A stretch of DNA of 51,026 nucleotides from positions 1 to 51,026 of the forward strand of contig NZ_JAPHNL010000251.1 of assembly GCF_026274175.1 (NCBI RefSeq). Reading direction: 5' to 3'. The position numbers and the translations under genes are program-made. The DNA comes from Streptomyces beihaiensis. GTDB lineage: Bacteria; Actinomycetota; Actinomycetes; Streptomycetales; Streptomycetaceae. Positions within the stretch are counted from its first letter, which is position 1; every line of letters begins with the position of its first letter. Positions 8,806-17,147 of this stretch are shown here, piece after piece. Below the pieces are notes generated by a model. The model saw only the letters and a program-made list of their open reading frames with translations. It was not told where the DNA came from and did not search any database.

Positions 8806-9390
8806 TCAGGCCAGCCTGAGCTCCACCCAGTCGACCGTGTCCCCGTCCAGCCGGTACCGGTCGGTCTCCACCGTGAACCCGGCGCGCTCCGCGAACCGCA
8901 GCCCCGCGGTGTTCGACGTCAGGACGACCGTCTCGATCGTCTCGGCGCCGAGCGCCCGCGCCGCGGCGAGCCCCCGCTCGTACAGGGCCGTGCCGAAGCC
9001 GCGCCCCCGGTGTTCCGGCAGCACGCGGGAGATCACGGTGGCCGTCGGGCGGCCCGACGCGTCACCGGTCGCCGGCCCACGGGGCGGCCGCACGGTGGAA
9101 CAGCCCACCAGGACGCCGTCGGCGTAGGCCACCTCCAGGATGTTGCGCCCGGCGCGTTCGCGTACGTCGTCGAGCGAGAGGTACGCGGAGTCGACCGGGA
9201 CGACGGTGTTGTGCACGCGCTGCCAGTCGACTGCGACTGCGACTGCGACTGCGACATCGGCGTCGGAGTCACCGTCGGAACCGGCGTCACCATCGGAGCC
9301 GGTATCGGAGTCGCTCTCGGCAGCGGAGTCGTTATCGCCATCGGCCGCGACGGCGACGCCGACGCGCTGGAAACGGAGTTCGGTGGTCAC
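8806..9390 (-). CDS. GNAT-family N-acetyltransferase with low-complexity insert
   Basis: A 194-residue protein starting at GTG 9390, convergent with the tmk gene and 30 bases from it. The acetyl-CoA binding motif RGRGFGTALYERGL and the C-terminal GFTVETDRYRLDGDTVDWVELRL strand pair identify a GNAT fold. The substrate is unknown. Residues about 12-53 are a run of Asp, Ser, Gly, Ala and Val encoded by hexanucleotide-like DNA repeats; this splits the first strand from WQRVHNTVVP. Without the insert the protein would have the usual length of about 150. The insert looks like repeat expansion and could be absent in relatives. Confidence 0.8.
   Translation of the reverse strand: MTTELRFQRVGVAVAADGDNDSAAESDSDTGSDGDAGSDGDSDADVAVAVAVAVDWQRVHNTVVPVDSAYLSLDDVRERAGRNILEVAYADGVLVGCSTVRPPRGPATGDASGRPTATVISRVLPEHRGRGFGTALYERGLAAARALGAETIETVVLTSNTAGLRFAERAGFTVETDRYRLDGDTVDWVELRLA
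9227..9345. repeat. hexanucleotide microsatellite within the GNAT gene
   Basis: An exact GCGACT run of about four units (9230-9255) is followed by degenerate six-base repeats built on CGGAGT/CGGCGT/CGTCAC. All are in frame with the GNAT gene and encode Asp/Ser/Gly/Ala/Val residues. Confidence 0.85.
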
Positions 9391-9539
9391 ATCGCCGTAT
9401 CCAACCTGGTCGGGGCGGGCCTGTCAGCCGGTTTGTGGCCGGGGCGGCGCCGGAATGTCAGTGGTGCCCGGCACAATGACAGAAGCTTGAGAAGCCGGCC
9501 GGAGAGGGCTGGGAGAGGCTGGAGAGGGGCGGTGGGGAC

Positions 9540-10745
9540 ATGTCGGTATGGGACGACCTGGTCGGTCAGGAGCGTGTGGCCGAGGCGCTGGACGCGGCGG
9601 CGAGAGACGCGGACGCGCTGGTGGCTGCTGCCGCCGCCGACACCCCGCCGCCCGCCGCGTCGAAGATGACGCACGCGTGGCTGTTCACGGGACCGCCGGG
9701 CGCGGGCCGGGTCACCGCGGCACGCGCGTTCGCCGCCGCGCTGCATTGCACGAGCCCCGACAGAGCCCTCGGCGGCGCCCCCGGCTGCGGGTTCTGCGAC
9801 GGCTGTCACACGGCGCTGCTCGGTACGCACGCCGACGTCACGAGCGTCGCCGCGATCGGCACGCAGATCCTGGCCGAGGACATGCGCGACACCGTCCGCA
9901 AGTCGTACACGTCACCGGCGGGCGGCCGCTGGCAGGTGATCCTGGTGGAGGACGCGGAGCGGCTGAACGAGAAGTCGGCCAACGCGGTCCTCAAGGCGGT
10001 GGAGGAGCCCGCGCCGCGCACGGTGTGGCTGCTGTGCGCGCCCTCGGTGGAGGACGTGCTGCCGACCATCCGCTCCCGCTGCCGTCTGCTCACGCTGACC
10101 ACCCCGGCCGTGGACGCGGTGGCCGACATGCTCGTGCGACGCGACGGCATCGAGCCCGGCGTCGCCGCCGCGGCCGCGCGGGCGACTCAGGGCCATGTCG
10201 ACCGGGCCCGCCGTCTGGCCACGGACCCGCGCGCGCGGGAGCGCAGAGCGGCGGTCCTGAAGGTGCCGCTGCGCGTGGAGGACATCGGCGGCTGCCTCAA
10301 GGCGGCGCAGGAGCTGGTGGACGCCGCGGCGGAGGACTCCAAGCAGCTGGCCGAGGAGGTCGACGGGAAGGAGACGGAGGAGCTCAAGGCGGCGTACGGC
10401 GCGCAGAACGGCGGCCGGATGCCGCGCGGCACGGCCGGGATCATGAAGGACCTGGAGGACAAGCAGAAGCGGAGACGCACGCGCTCGCAGCGCGACAGCC
10501 TCGATCTGGCCCTCACGGACCTGACGGGCGTGTACCGCGACGTCCTGGCGCTCCAGCTCGGCTCGCGCGTGGCCCTCGCCAACACGGAGATCCAGGACAC
10601 GTTGGAGCGCCTGGCCCGCGCCGGCTCACCCGAGTCGACGCTCCGCCGCATCGAGGCGATCGGCGCGTGCCGAGAGGCACTGGACCGCAATGTGGCCCCG
10701 CTGCTGGCGGTGGAGGCGATGACGATGGCACTGCGGGGCGGGTGA
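9540..10745 (+). CDS. holB: DNA polymerase III subunit delta prime
   Basis: A 401-residue clamp-loader subunit of the AAA+ family; with tau/gamma and delta it opens the beta clamp. The ATG has GGGGCGGTGGGG upstream. WDDLVGQ near the start and GPPGAGRV (51-58) mark the nucleotide fold. The P-loop Lys is replaced by Arg, as expected for delta prime, which does not hydrolyse ATP. Four cysteines (70, 83, 86, 89) form the zinc module. EDAERLNEKSANAVLKAVEEP and SRCRLL match the family. Position after tmk agrees with Streptomyces gene order. Confidence 0.95.
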   Translation: MSVWDDLVGQERVAEALDAAARDADALVAAAAADTPPPAASKMTHAWLFTGPPGAGRVTAARAFAAALHCTSPDRALGGAPGCGFCDGCHTALLGTHADVTSVAAIGTQILAEDMRDTVRKSYTSPAGGRWQVILVEDAERLNEKSANAVLKAVEEPAPRTVWLLCAPSVEDVLPTIRSRCRLLTLTTPAVDAVADMLVRRDGIEPGVAAAAARATQGHVDRARRLATDPRARERRAAVLKVPLRVEDIGGCLKAAQELVDAAAEDSKQLAEEVDGKETEELKAAYGAQNGGRMPRGTAGIMKDLEDKQKRRRTRSQRDSLDLALTDLTGVYRDVLALQLGSRVALANTEIQDTLERLARAGSPESTLRRIEAIGACREALDRNVAPLLAVEAMTMALRGG

Positions 10746-10794
10746 CCGGCGACGCGAACCAGCGCCTCACGGAAACCCCACAGGACGACAGGAA

Positions 10795-10823
10795 GTGACC
10801 ATCCCGGCGCGGAGCGTTACGCT
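10795..10823 (+). promoter_or_regulatory. leaderless promoter of the hydrolase gene
   Basis: GTGACC (10795-10800), a 17-bp spacer and TACGCT (10818-10823) make a good vegetative promoter. The -10 ends six bases before the ATG at 10830 and no ribosome-binding site is present, so the transcript probably starts at the start codon. Confidence 0.65.
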
Positions 10824-10829
10824 CGCACG

Positions 10830-12509
10830 ATGCACCTGAGGCGCCGCCGCACTCCCGACCACGCCCCCACTCCCGCCCCCGCCCCCGCGTTCACGGCCGA
10901 CCATGGGACTACCGACGCCCCGGCAGCACCCCGCCGTCGACCGGGCCGCCGTCGCCCGGGGCGCCGCACACCCGTGCTGCCGGCCGCCGCGCTCGGCCTG
11001 CTGCTGACCGCGGTCACGGCCTGCTCGACGGCGGGCGCGAGGACGGCGAGCGTAGAACTCGCCGCGCTGCCCCGTGCGACGCCGCCCGGCCTGGCCACGT
11101 ACTACGAACAGAAGCTGACATGGCACGAGTGCGGCGCCTCCGGCTTCGAGTGCGCCACGCTCAAGGCGCCGCTCGACTACGACCACCCGTCGGCGGGCGA
11201 CGTGAATCTGGCGGTCTCCCGCAAGAAGGCGACGGGCCCGGGCAAGCGCATCGGCTCGCTCCTCGTCAACCCGGGCGGCCCCGGCGGCTCGGCGATCGGC
11301 TACCTCCAGGCGTACGCGGGCATCGGCTACCCGGAGAAGGTCCGCGCTCGCTACGACATGGTCGCCGTCGACCCGCGCGGCGTGGCCCGCAGCGAGCCCG
11401 TCACCTGCCTCAAGGGCAAGAAGATGGACGCGTACACGCAGACGGACATCACCCCCGACGACGCCCGCGAACGCGCCGCGCTGACCACGTCCTTCAGGGA
11501 GTTCGCGGTCGGCTGCGAGACATCGAGCCCGGAGTCGAAGCGGATGCTGCCGCACGTCTCCACGGTTGAGGCGGCCCGCGACATGGACCTCGTGAGGGCG
11601 GCGCTCGGCGACGAGAAACTGAACTACGTGGGCGCGTCGTACGGCACGTTCCTGGGCGCGACGTACGCCGGGCTCTACCCGGGCCGCGTCGGCCGGGTCG
11701 TTCTGGACGGCGCGATGGACCCGTCCCTCTCGGCTCGGCAGATGAACCTGCAGCAGACGGCGGGCTTCGAGACGGCGTTCCGCTCCTTCACGAAGGACTG
11801 CGTCCGCCGCTCGGACTGCCCGCTCGGCACCGGCACGACCGCCCAGGCGACCACCCGCCTCAAGACCTTCTTCACTCACCTCGACCGCACCCCGCTCCCC
11901 ACGGGCGACCCCGACGGCCGCAAACTGGGCGAAGCCCTCGCCACCACCGGCGTGATCGCCGCGATGTACGACGAGGGAGCCTGGCCCCAGCTGCGCGAGG
12001 CGCTCACCGCCGCGATGAGGAAGAAGGACGGCGCGGGCCTGCTCGCACTCTCGGACAGCTACTACGAGCGCGACCCGGACGGCGAGTACGCGAACCTGAT
12101 GTCGGCCAACGCCGCCGTGAACTGCCTGGACGAGCCCCCGTCCTTCACCACACCGCAGCAGGTCGAGTCAGCCCTGCCCGACTTCGAGAAGGCATCCCCG
12201 GTCTTCGGCGAGGGCCTGGCCTGGTCCGCCCTGAACTGCGCCTACTGGCCGGTCAAGCCCACCGGCCGACCCCACCGCATCACCGCGAAGGGCGCCGCCC
12301 CGATCGTCGTGGTCGGCACCACCCGGGACCCGGCCACCCCCTACCCCTGGGCGAAGTCACTGGCCTCCCAGCTCGCCTCCGGCCACCTCCTCACCTACGA
12401 AGGCGACGGCCACACGGCGTACGGCCGCGGCAGCGCGTGCATCGACTCCGCCATCGACACCTACCTCCTCACCGGCACCCCACCCAGCCGGGGAAAGCGC
12501 TGCTCATAG
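10830..12509 (+). CDS. secreted alpha/beta-hydrolase lipoprotein, TAP-like peptidase
   Basis: A 559-residue exported hydrolase of the Streptomyces tripeptidyl-aminopeptidase (Slp/Tap) family. A long basic N-region leads to a hydrophobic stretch and the lipobox VTAC with Cys65, so it is predicted to be a lipoprotein. The catalytic triad is visible: Ser270 in GASYGTFLG, Asp500 in TTRDPATPYP and His528 in GDGHTAYG, in the TAP-like C-terminal domain. The oxyanion segment NPGGPGGSA is present. It would trim N-terminal peptides from external proteins. The N-region of about 47 residues before the hydrophobic core is unusually long, so a later start is possible, but the promoter supports this one. 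Confidence 0.88.
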   Translation: MHLRRRRTPDHAPTPAPAPAFTADHGTTDAPAAPRRRPGRRRPGRRTPVLPAAALGLLLTAVTACSTAGARTASVELAALPRATPPGLATYYEQKLTWHECGASGFECATLKAPLDYDHPSAGDVNLAVSRKKATGPGKRIGSLLVNPGGPGGSAIGYLQAYAGIGYPEKVRARYDMVAVDPRGVARSEPVTCLKGKKMDAYTQTDITPDDARERAALTTSFREFAVGCETSSPESKRMLPHVSTVEAARDMDLVRAALGDEKLNYVGASYGTFLGATYAGLYPGRVGRVVLDGAMDPSLSARQMNLQQTAGFETAFRSFTKDCVRRSDCPLGTGTTAQATTRLKTFFTHLDRTPLPTGDPDGRKLGEALATTGVIAAMYDEGAWPQLREALTAAMRKKDGAGLLALSDSYYERDPDGEYANLMSANAAVNCLDEPPSFTTPQQVESALPDFEKASPVFGEGLAWSALNCAYWPVKPTGRPHRITAKGAAPIVVVGTTRDPATPYPWAKSLASQLASGHLLTYEGDGHTAYGRGSACIDSAIDTYLLTGTPPSRGKRCS

Positions 12510-12525
12510 CCCCTCACCAAGGGTG

Positions 12526-12555
12526 TGCGGACCACCCTCGGGGACCGTGTAGGAT
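12526..12555 (+). promoter_or_regulatory. tRNA-Thr promoter
   Basis: TGCGGA (12526-12531), an 18-bp spacer and TAGGAT (12550-12555) lie 37 bases before the mature tRNA 5' end. The -35 overlaps a small hairpin (AGGGTG/CACCCT, 12520-12538) that could end the hydrolase transcript. Confidence 0.5.
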
Positions 12556-12592
12556 TAGCGACGTTGCCGACGCACTCCAGTGCATCCGGCGC

Positions 12593-12669
12593 GCCGCCTT
12601 AGCTCAGATGGCCAGAGCAACGCACTCGTAATGCGTAGGTCTCGGGTTCGAATCCCGAAGGCGGCTCCA
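12593..12669 (+). tRNA. tRNA-Thr (anticodon CGT)
   Basis: Full cloverleaf: acceptor GCCGCCT pairs with AGGCGGC, anticodon stem ACGCA/TGCGT encloses loop CTCGTAA with anticodon CGT (reads ACG), and the T-loop is GGTTCGAATCC. The CCA end is encoded (12667-12669). The 3' 45 bases also form the left attachment site of the island, so in this model the 3' half was supplied by the integrated element and restores a functional gene. Confidence 0.97.
12625..12669. other. attL: left attachment site in tRNA-Thr 3' end
   Basis: A 45-base segment running from the anticodon loop to CCA is identical to 31367-31411. Such a duplicated tRNA 3' end is the hallmark of site-specific integration by a tyrosine recombinase. 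Confidence 0.9.
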
Positions 12670-12673
12670 TGGG

Positions 12674-12705
12674 AAACCGCAAGTCAGGCCTCTGACCTGC
12701 GGTTT
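12674..12705 (+). terminator. terminator after tRNA-Thr, carried by the element
   Basis: The stem AAACCGCA/TGCGGTTT continues after one mismatch into GTCAG/CTGAC with loop GCCT, and is followed by a T-rich tail (CTTCGTTTT). It differs from the hairpin beyond attR, as expected if this one came with the island. Confidence 0.85.
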
Positions 12706-13259
12706 CTTCGTTTTACTGACCTTGGAATGGGTGCCCGTTGCGCTTCGGTTGCCTGTGCATGGAGTGCGTAGGTCAAAGGTTTCTGCCTGCGGTCAGTAAT
12801 GCGGCCCCGATACAACGTATCGGCGCTGGCCTGCGGATTCTTGGGGGAAGCTGATCCGTAGGTCAGTATGGGCGAGGCGTGGGGTGGCCGAGGGGTGGCC
12901 ATCCGTGCAGCGGTTGTGCGCATGATCAGGCTTCGGCGTGCCCGACGGAAGCCGAGCCGAATTCTGCTTTTGTGGCCGTGCGACAATGCCGAGTTCGGGC
13001 ACGTCGTTTTGCCGACCGGGCGACGGGTTCGATGTGGCGCCTGGACTCTCGCTGTTGTGCACAGGTATGGGAAGACCCCGTACCCGGTGGTGCTGGGCGC
13101 GGGGTCTTCGTCAGCGCCTCGCATGGAGTGTCCCGGCGGGGGATGGCGGAATCGGACTCCGGTGCGTGACGCGTTCTTGGGGGGATTGTTCGTCAGCAGG
13201 TCAGCGAATCCGGGGGCCGCTGCCTGTGGAATCGGCCTGCGCCCCGGGCGCCCGATGCC
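12706..13259. other. left arm of the island, no gene called
   Basis: About 550 bases without a supported gene. The open frames here lack ribosome-binding sites and coherent codon use. The stretch holds a tandem GGGGTGGCC direct repeat (12881-12900) and a hairpin with 9-bp arms AAGACCCCG/CGGGGTCTT (13072-13108). I looked for an integrase or excisionase remnant and could not support one. Confidence 0.5.
12881..12900. repeat. island arm repeat, left copy
   Basis: Two GGGGTGGCC units separated by GA (second unit preceded by A), about 210 bases inside attL. A 20-base copy with one mismatch occurs at 31228-31247, about 120 bases inside attR, in the same orientation. Recombinase arm-binding sites have this kind of placement. 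Confidence 0.6.
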
Positions 13260-14468
13260 TCACTCGGTTCCAGGGCGGGTGGAGGGAAAGGCGTGCTTGC
13301 GGGCGGCGACCACCACGATGAGCACCGGGGCCATGAGTGCGAGGACGCTCCATGGGAAGGACTTGGGGCCGAGGCCATCCAGGAGGATGCCGCCGACCGC
13401 TCCGCCGCCGGCCATGAACGAGTTCCAGGTGGTGACCAGAAGAGCCTGTCCGCGGTCGCCTCCCGCGTCGGTGACCGCAGTCTGCAGGAGGGTGGTGACG
13501 CCTCCCCAGCCGAGGCCCCACAGCACCATCGCCGCGTAGACCACGATTATGTTGTCGGCCAGCGCCGCCAGAAGGGCGGAAGCGACGAGGAACAGGGTGC
13601 TGCTGACGATGGTCAGCTGACGCAGCTTACGGTCGACCAGGGCGCCCGTGATCCAGATGCTCACCACGGACGCGATGCCGAAGACGAGCAGCACGACGTC
13701 ACGAGACCCGCCCATGTCGTATGCGTCGAGGAAGGTGGCGATGTAGGTGTAGAGGATGTTGTGGGCCAGTACGTAGGCAGCGACCACGAACAGGACCGCC
13801 ACGACCCCCGGAAGGGACAGGGCCTTCAAGATGGGCTCGCGGGCCTCCGGCCGCTGGCCTGGGGCGTCCGGGACCGACACCGTGATCCACCCCAGCAACG
13901 CCACGGAGATCACTGTCACGAGGCCGAAGGTCATGCGCCAGCCGAAGAGTCCGCCGAGGAAGGTGCCGAGCGGGATGCCCAGGGACAGGGCGAGCGGGAC
14001 ACCCGCCATGGTGATGGCGATGGCCCTGCCCTGCAGATGCGGGGGCGCTAGACGCCGTGCGTAGCCGACGAGTTCGGCCCAGACCGCGGCCGCGGCGACA
14101 CCGGCGAGGAGCCGGAACGCCATCGTCAGGGGGTAGTTGGACGAGAGGGCGGTGACCAGGTTGGCCACCGCGAACACCGCCACTGCCAGCAGCAGCAGCT
14201 TCTTGCGCCGCCAGGCAGCCGTGGTGACGGACAGGGGGATGGCCGCGACGCCGGTGGCGATGGCGTAGACCGTCAGCGCCTGGCCCATCGCGGACTCGCT
14301 CACCGACATGTCACGGGCCATCTCGGGAAGCACGCCCGCCGGGAGTGCCTCGGTCAGAATCCCCATGAAGGCTGCTGTGGCCAGAGCCAGAAGCGGTGAA
14401 AGGGGCAGCTTCCGATTGTCTGCTGCTGGAGCGGAAGTGCTCAGCAGCTCTGTCTGGGATGTTGACAT
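13260..14468 (-). CDS. MFS exporter, DHA1 type
   Basis: A 402-residue, 12-helix major facilitator of the drug/metabolite exporter type (similar in character to the AraJ/YdhP group). The motif after helix 2 (TTAAWRRKKLLL) and the WAELVGYARRLAP region fit the family. It is divergent from the MerR regulator, with a MerR-like operator in the 63-base gap. The ATG is preceded by GAGG. It is the only transporter inside the island, so it is a likely exporter or self-resistance pump for the cluster product. Confidence 0.85.
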   Translation of the reverse strand: MSTSQTELLSTSAPAADNRKLPLSPLLALATAAFMGILTEALPAGVLPEMARDMSVSESAMGQALTVYAIATGVAAIPLSVTTAAWRRKKLLLLAVAVFAVANLVTALSSNYPLTMAFRLLAGVAAAAVWAELVGYARRLAPPHLQGRAIAITMAGVPLALSLGIPLGTFLGGLFGWRMTFGLVTVISVALLGWITVSVPDAPGQRPEAREPILKALSLPGVVAVLFVVAAYVLAHNILYTYIATFLDAYDMGGSRDVVLLVFGIASVVSIWITGALVDRKLRQLTIVSSTLFLVASALLAALADNIIVVYAAMVLWGLGWGGVTTLLQTAVTDAGGDRGQALLVTTWNSFMAGGGAVGGILLDGLGPKSFPWSVLALMAPVLIVVVAARKHAFPSTRPGTE

Positions 14469-14486
14469 GGTTGTATCCTCAAACCC

Positions 14487-14507
14487 TCACATAGGTGTGA
14501 ATGTCAA
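14487..14507 (-). promoter_or_regulatory. MerR-type operator/promoter of the MFS gene
   Basis: The inverted repeat TCACA-TAGG-TGTGA (14487-14500) lies directly beside TTGACA read on the minus strand (14507-14502). A MerR regulator binds such a palindrome between stretched -35 and -10 elements and untwists the promoter on ligand binding. The -10 is not clear. Confidence 0.55.
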
Positions 14508-14531
14508 GCTCGTACGAATGAGGTGGGTCAC

Positions 14532-14906
14532 ATGCGGATCGGGGAGCTGTCCGAGCGGACCGGAACCCCTCGTCGGCTGCTGCGCTACTACGAGGAGCAG
14601 GGCCTGCTTGTCGCCAGCCGCGCGCCGAACGGCTACCGGGATTACTCCGAGGGCTGTGTGAACCGGGTCCTGCAGATCAGAGGACTCCTCGACTCCGGCC
14701 TGCCGACGCGGATCATCAAGCAGATCCTGCCGTGCATCAACGACCCCCGGGCCATCCACGTCTCCGACGCGACGCCGGAGACGATCGCCACCCTGGAGAA
14801 CGAGCGCCAGCGCATGACCGACCGCATCGAGTGTCTGCTGCGCAGCCGGGAAGCCATCTCCGGCTACCTCGACGCCGTCCGCCGCGAGTCGGCCGTCGCC
14901 GCCTGA
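14532..14906 (+). CDS. MerR-family transcriptional regulator
   Basis: A 124-residue regulator starting at ATG 14532 (GAGGTGGG upstream; an earlier GTG at 14523 is less likely). The winged helix MRIGELSERTGTPRRLLRYYEEQGLL is typical, followed by a dimerisation helix. The C-terminal effector domain is very short and has no Cys metal ligands, so it probably senses an organic ligand. It is divergent from the MFS gene and likely controls it. Its last 43 bases overlap the 3' end of the FAH-family gene on the other strand. Confidence 0.9.
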   Translation: MRIGELSERTGTPRRLLRYYEEQGLLVASRAPNGYRDYSEGCVNRVLQIRGLLDSGLPTRIIKQILPCINDPRAIHVSDATPETIATLENERQRMTDRIECLLRSREAISGYLDAVRRESAVAA

Positions 14907-15781
14907 CCGTACTGGACGGGGTTGGCCAGCACGACGCCGTGGCTGGTCACGTCGATGACCATCCGGTCGCCGTCCTCGATCCGGAACCCGTCGTGGTAGG
15001 TGGCCTTGTCGGCGCCGAGCAGCAGGTAGTTGACCAGCCCTGGCCGACGCAGAATCGGGTACGACAGGATGTGCGCCGTCATGTCCTCGATGCGGTGGTA
15101 GAGGGAGTCCCCGCCGCACGAGAAGTCGCCCTCCCAGGCCGGGGCGCCGTCCCGTTCGATGGTGACCCGTCCGGTCACGGTCCGGGGCGGCTCGTCGAGG
15201 AACAGCCAGGGCGTGAGCGAGGTCTCGCACAGCTTGGCGTACGGCGTCCAGGCCCACGGGTTCTTCCGGTGCACGCCGATGTCGTTGAGGTCGTTGCCGA
15301 AGGTGTATCCGGCGTAGTGCGGGACGCCGTCGTCGTCGTTGACGTAGACCAGGGCGACCTCGGGCTCCTCGATGAGCCAGATCGGATCGGCCGGGGTGAT
15401 CAGGGGCTCGTCCGGCATGCGCAGCCAGGAACCGAAGCCCTTTTGGTAGTAGTTCGGCGGGGTGAACTCCTCGTCGGGGGACGGGTCGCGGTCGAACTTG
15501 GTGCGGTGGGTTCCCATGAAGCCGTTTACCAGCGCGTTGTTGGTGCTCGTCGGCAGCAGAGGGGGAAGGAACCGCAGCTCCGGGTCGCCGATGGTCACCT
15601 CGACCGTCTCGGCGCCATCGGTCGTCGCGGCGAGGACCGCTTCCGGGCCGCCGCCCGCGATGACGGCGGCGCGCACCTGGCCCTCGGTCACCCGGTACAG
15701 GACGTGGGTCTCACCGGGGGCCGGTATGCCGACGCCGGCGTACCGCTGACCCTTGTACTCGCATTCGAAGAGGATGGACAT
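14864..15781 (-). CDS. FAH-family hydrolase/dehydratase, AraD1/GguC-like
   Basis: A 305-residue protein of the fumarylacetoacetate hydrolase superfamily. Metal-binding acidic residues appear in WLIEEPEVALVYVNDDD and in GYTFGNDLND, and the C-terminal FRIEDGDRMVIDVTSHG barrel is present. The pattern resembles AraD1/GguC, which dehydrate 2-keto-3-deoxy sugar acids, more than classical C-C hydrolases. In this operon it may dehydrate or cleave a 2-oxo acid intermediate. It is the last gene of the minus-strand operon. AAGGAG lies 13 bases before the ATG, which is a wide spacing. The exact reaction is not deducible. Confidence 0.75.
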   Translation of the reverse strand: MSILFECEYKGQRYAGVGIPAPGETHVLYRVTEGQVRAAVIAGGGPEAVLAATTDGAETVEVTIGDPELRFLPPLLPTSTNNALVNGFMGTHRTKFDRDPSPDEEFTPPNYYQKGFGSWLRMPDEPLITPADPIWLIEEPEVALVYVNDDDGVPHYAGYTFGNDLNDIGVHRKNPWAWTPYAKLCETSLTPWLFLDEPPRTVTGRVTIERDGAPAWEGDFSCGGDSLYHRIEDMTAHILSYPILRRPGLVNYLLLGADKATYHDGFRIEDGDRMVIDVTSHGVVLANPVQYGQAATADSRRTASR

Positions 15782-15798
15782 GGTGGTGAGGGATCTCC

Positions 15799-17070
15799 TT
15801 AGGGGATGGCGATGTCGGTCAGGACCTCGGCGATGCGGTCCAAAGAGGCCTTGATCCAGGGCAGTCGGGTGGGGTCGTCGGCGGCCAGTGCCTCGAAGCG
15901 CTCGGCCTCGGTCTCGCCGTAGAGCCGGCTGGTGGCGACCCGGATCCGCAGCGAGCTGTCGTCCTCGCCGAAGGCGGTTCCCGGCAGCAGGCCCACCCCG
16001 TGCCGTTCGGCGAGGAGCGTGGCGAGCGCGTGGGCGCCGTGCACATCATGGGTCCGGGCGAGATGATCCCGGAGCGGTTCGAAGTCCGGGTAGAGGTAGC
16101 AGGTGGCCCGCACCGGTGTGAGTTCCGCGCCGATGGCGGTGAACCGCTCGGCCGCCGCGCGCACTACTGCCTCGTGCAACCGCCGGGCGGCGGCGACGTA
16201 CCCGACGACCTCGGGCGGCTCGTCGAAGGCGTAGGCCGCGACGGCCTGTACGGGAGCCGCGGTGCTCGACCAGATCTGGCTGGCGACGCCGACCAGCCGG
16301 GCATGCACCTCGCGCCCGAGCGGGCCGTCCGGTAGCCGGGCGACCCCGAGCCGCCAGCCGCCCAGCGCCAGGTTCTTGGTGAGACCGGTGGTGACCACCG
16401 TCCGCTCCGGCGCGAAGGCCGCCGGGGACACCGCGCGGTCCGCCGGGTCGAAGACCAGGTCGCAGTAGATCTCGTCGGAGACGATGACGAGGTCCAGGTC
16501 CCGGGCAGCCTGCGCCAAGCGCTCGACCGTGCCTGGAGCAGCGACGGTGCCCGTGGGGTTGTCGGGCAGGGTGACCACCACGCACCGCGGGTCCCGCCCG
16601 GCGGCACGGGCGAGGGCCACCGCCTCGCGCAGCGCCGCCGGGTCGGGCACACCGCCCTCGCCCGGCCGGGTGCGCACCGGGATCGGCCGCGCCCCGGCCA
16701 GCCGGGCCTGCGCCGTGTAGCTGACCCAGCTCGGCACCGGCACCACCACATCGCCGCCGACGGCCAGGAGCAGGGCGAACAGCAGCGGTTTGCTGCCCGG
16801 ACCGCAGACCACCAGACCGGGGTCGATGGCGAGGTCGCGCCGCCCCCAGTAGCCGGCGACCGCGGACCGCAGCGCCGGGCTCCCGGCCACGGGCCCGTAG
16901 GCGTTGCGGTCCGCCGCCGCGGCGAGCCGCTCCCGCAACGCGGGCAGGACGGGCAGGCCGATCTCACCGCCGGCCAGAGAGAGAACCTGCTCCCCGGCAC
17001 GGCGCCGTCGAGCCAGCGCCTCGTCGGCGGCGAGGGTCGCCGACATGGTGACGGGCATGGGTGCGGTCAT
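15799..17070 (-). CDS. class I/II PLP-dependent aminotransferase
   Basis: A 423-residue fold-type I aminotransferase. Start ATG 17070 has GGAG seven bases upstream; the frame also opens at TTG 17082. Visible PLP features are NPTG (171-174), SDEIYCD around Asp199 and the Schiff-base Lys232 in TTGLTKNLALGGWRLG. It resembles aspartate/aromatic/valine-pyruvate type enzymes, not the acetylornithine (class III) type used as LysJ. It is in the AmCP operon between the acyl-CoA ligase and the FAH enzyme, so it probably installs or removes an amino group late in the pathway. Confidence 0.85.
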   Translation of the reverse strand: MTAPMPVTMSATLAADEALARRRRAGEQVLSLAGGEIGLPVLPALRERLAAAADRNAYGPVAGSPALRSAVAGYWGRRDLAIDPGLVVCGPGSKPLLFALLLAVGGDVVVPVPSWVSYTAQARLAGARPIPVRTRPGEGGVPDPAALREAVALARAAGRDPRCVVVTLPDNPTGTVAAPGTVERLAQAARDLDLVIVSDEIYCDLVFDPADRAVSPAAFAPERTVVTTGLTKNLALGGWRLGVARLPDGPLGREVHARLVGVASQIWSSTAAPVQAVAAYAFDEPPEVVGYVAAARRLHEAVVRAAAERFTAIGAELTPVRATCYLYPDFEPLRDHLARTHDVHGAHALATLLAERHGVGLLPGTAFGEDDSSLRIRVATSRLYGETEAERFEALAADDPTRLPWIKASLDRIAEVLTDIAIP

Positions 17071-17147
17071 GGTGGGCTCCAACGTTCGAGCGCGGGCAGG
17101 TGGGTGGTCGGGAGAGGGCGCCTACCGGCGGAGAGTGCGGCCGGGGG

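Noticed and set aside
12868-13539. Gene for a 223-residue protein or integrase remnant in the left arm
   Set aside because: No ribosome-binding site, no recombinase residues, and it runs antisense through the MFS gene.
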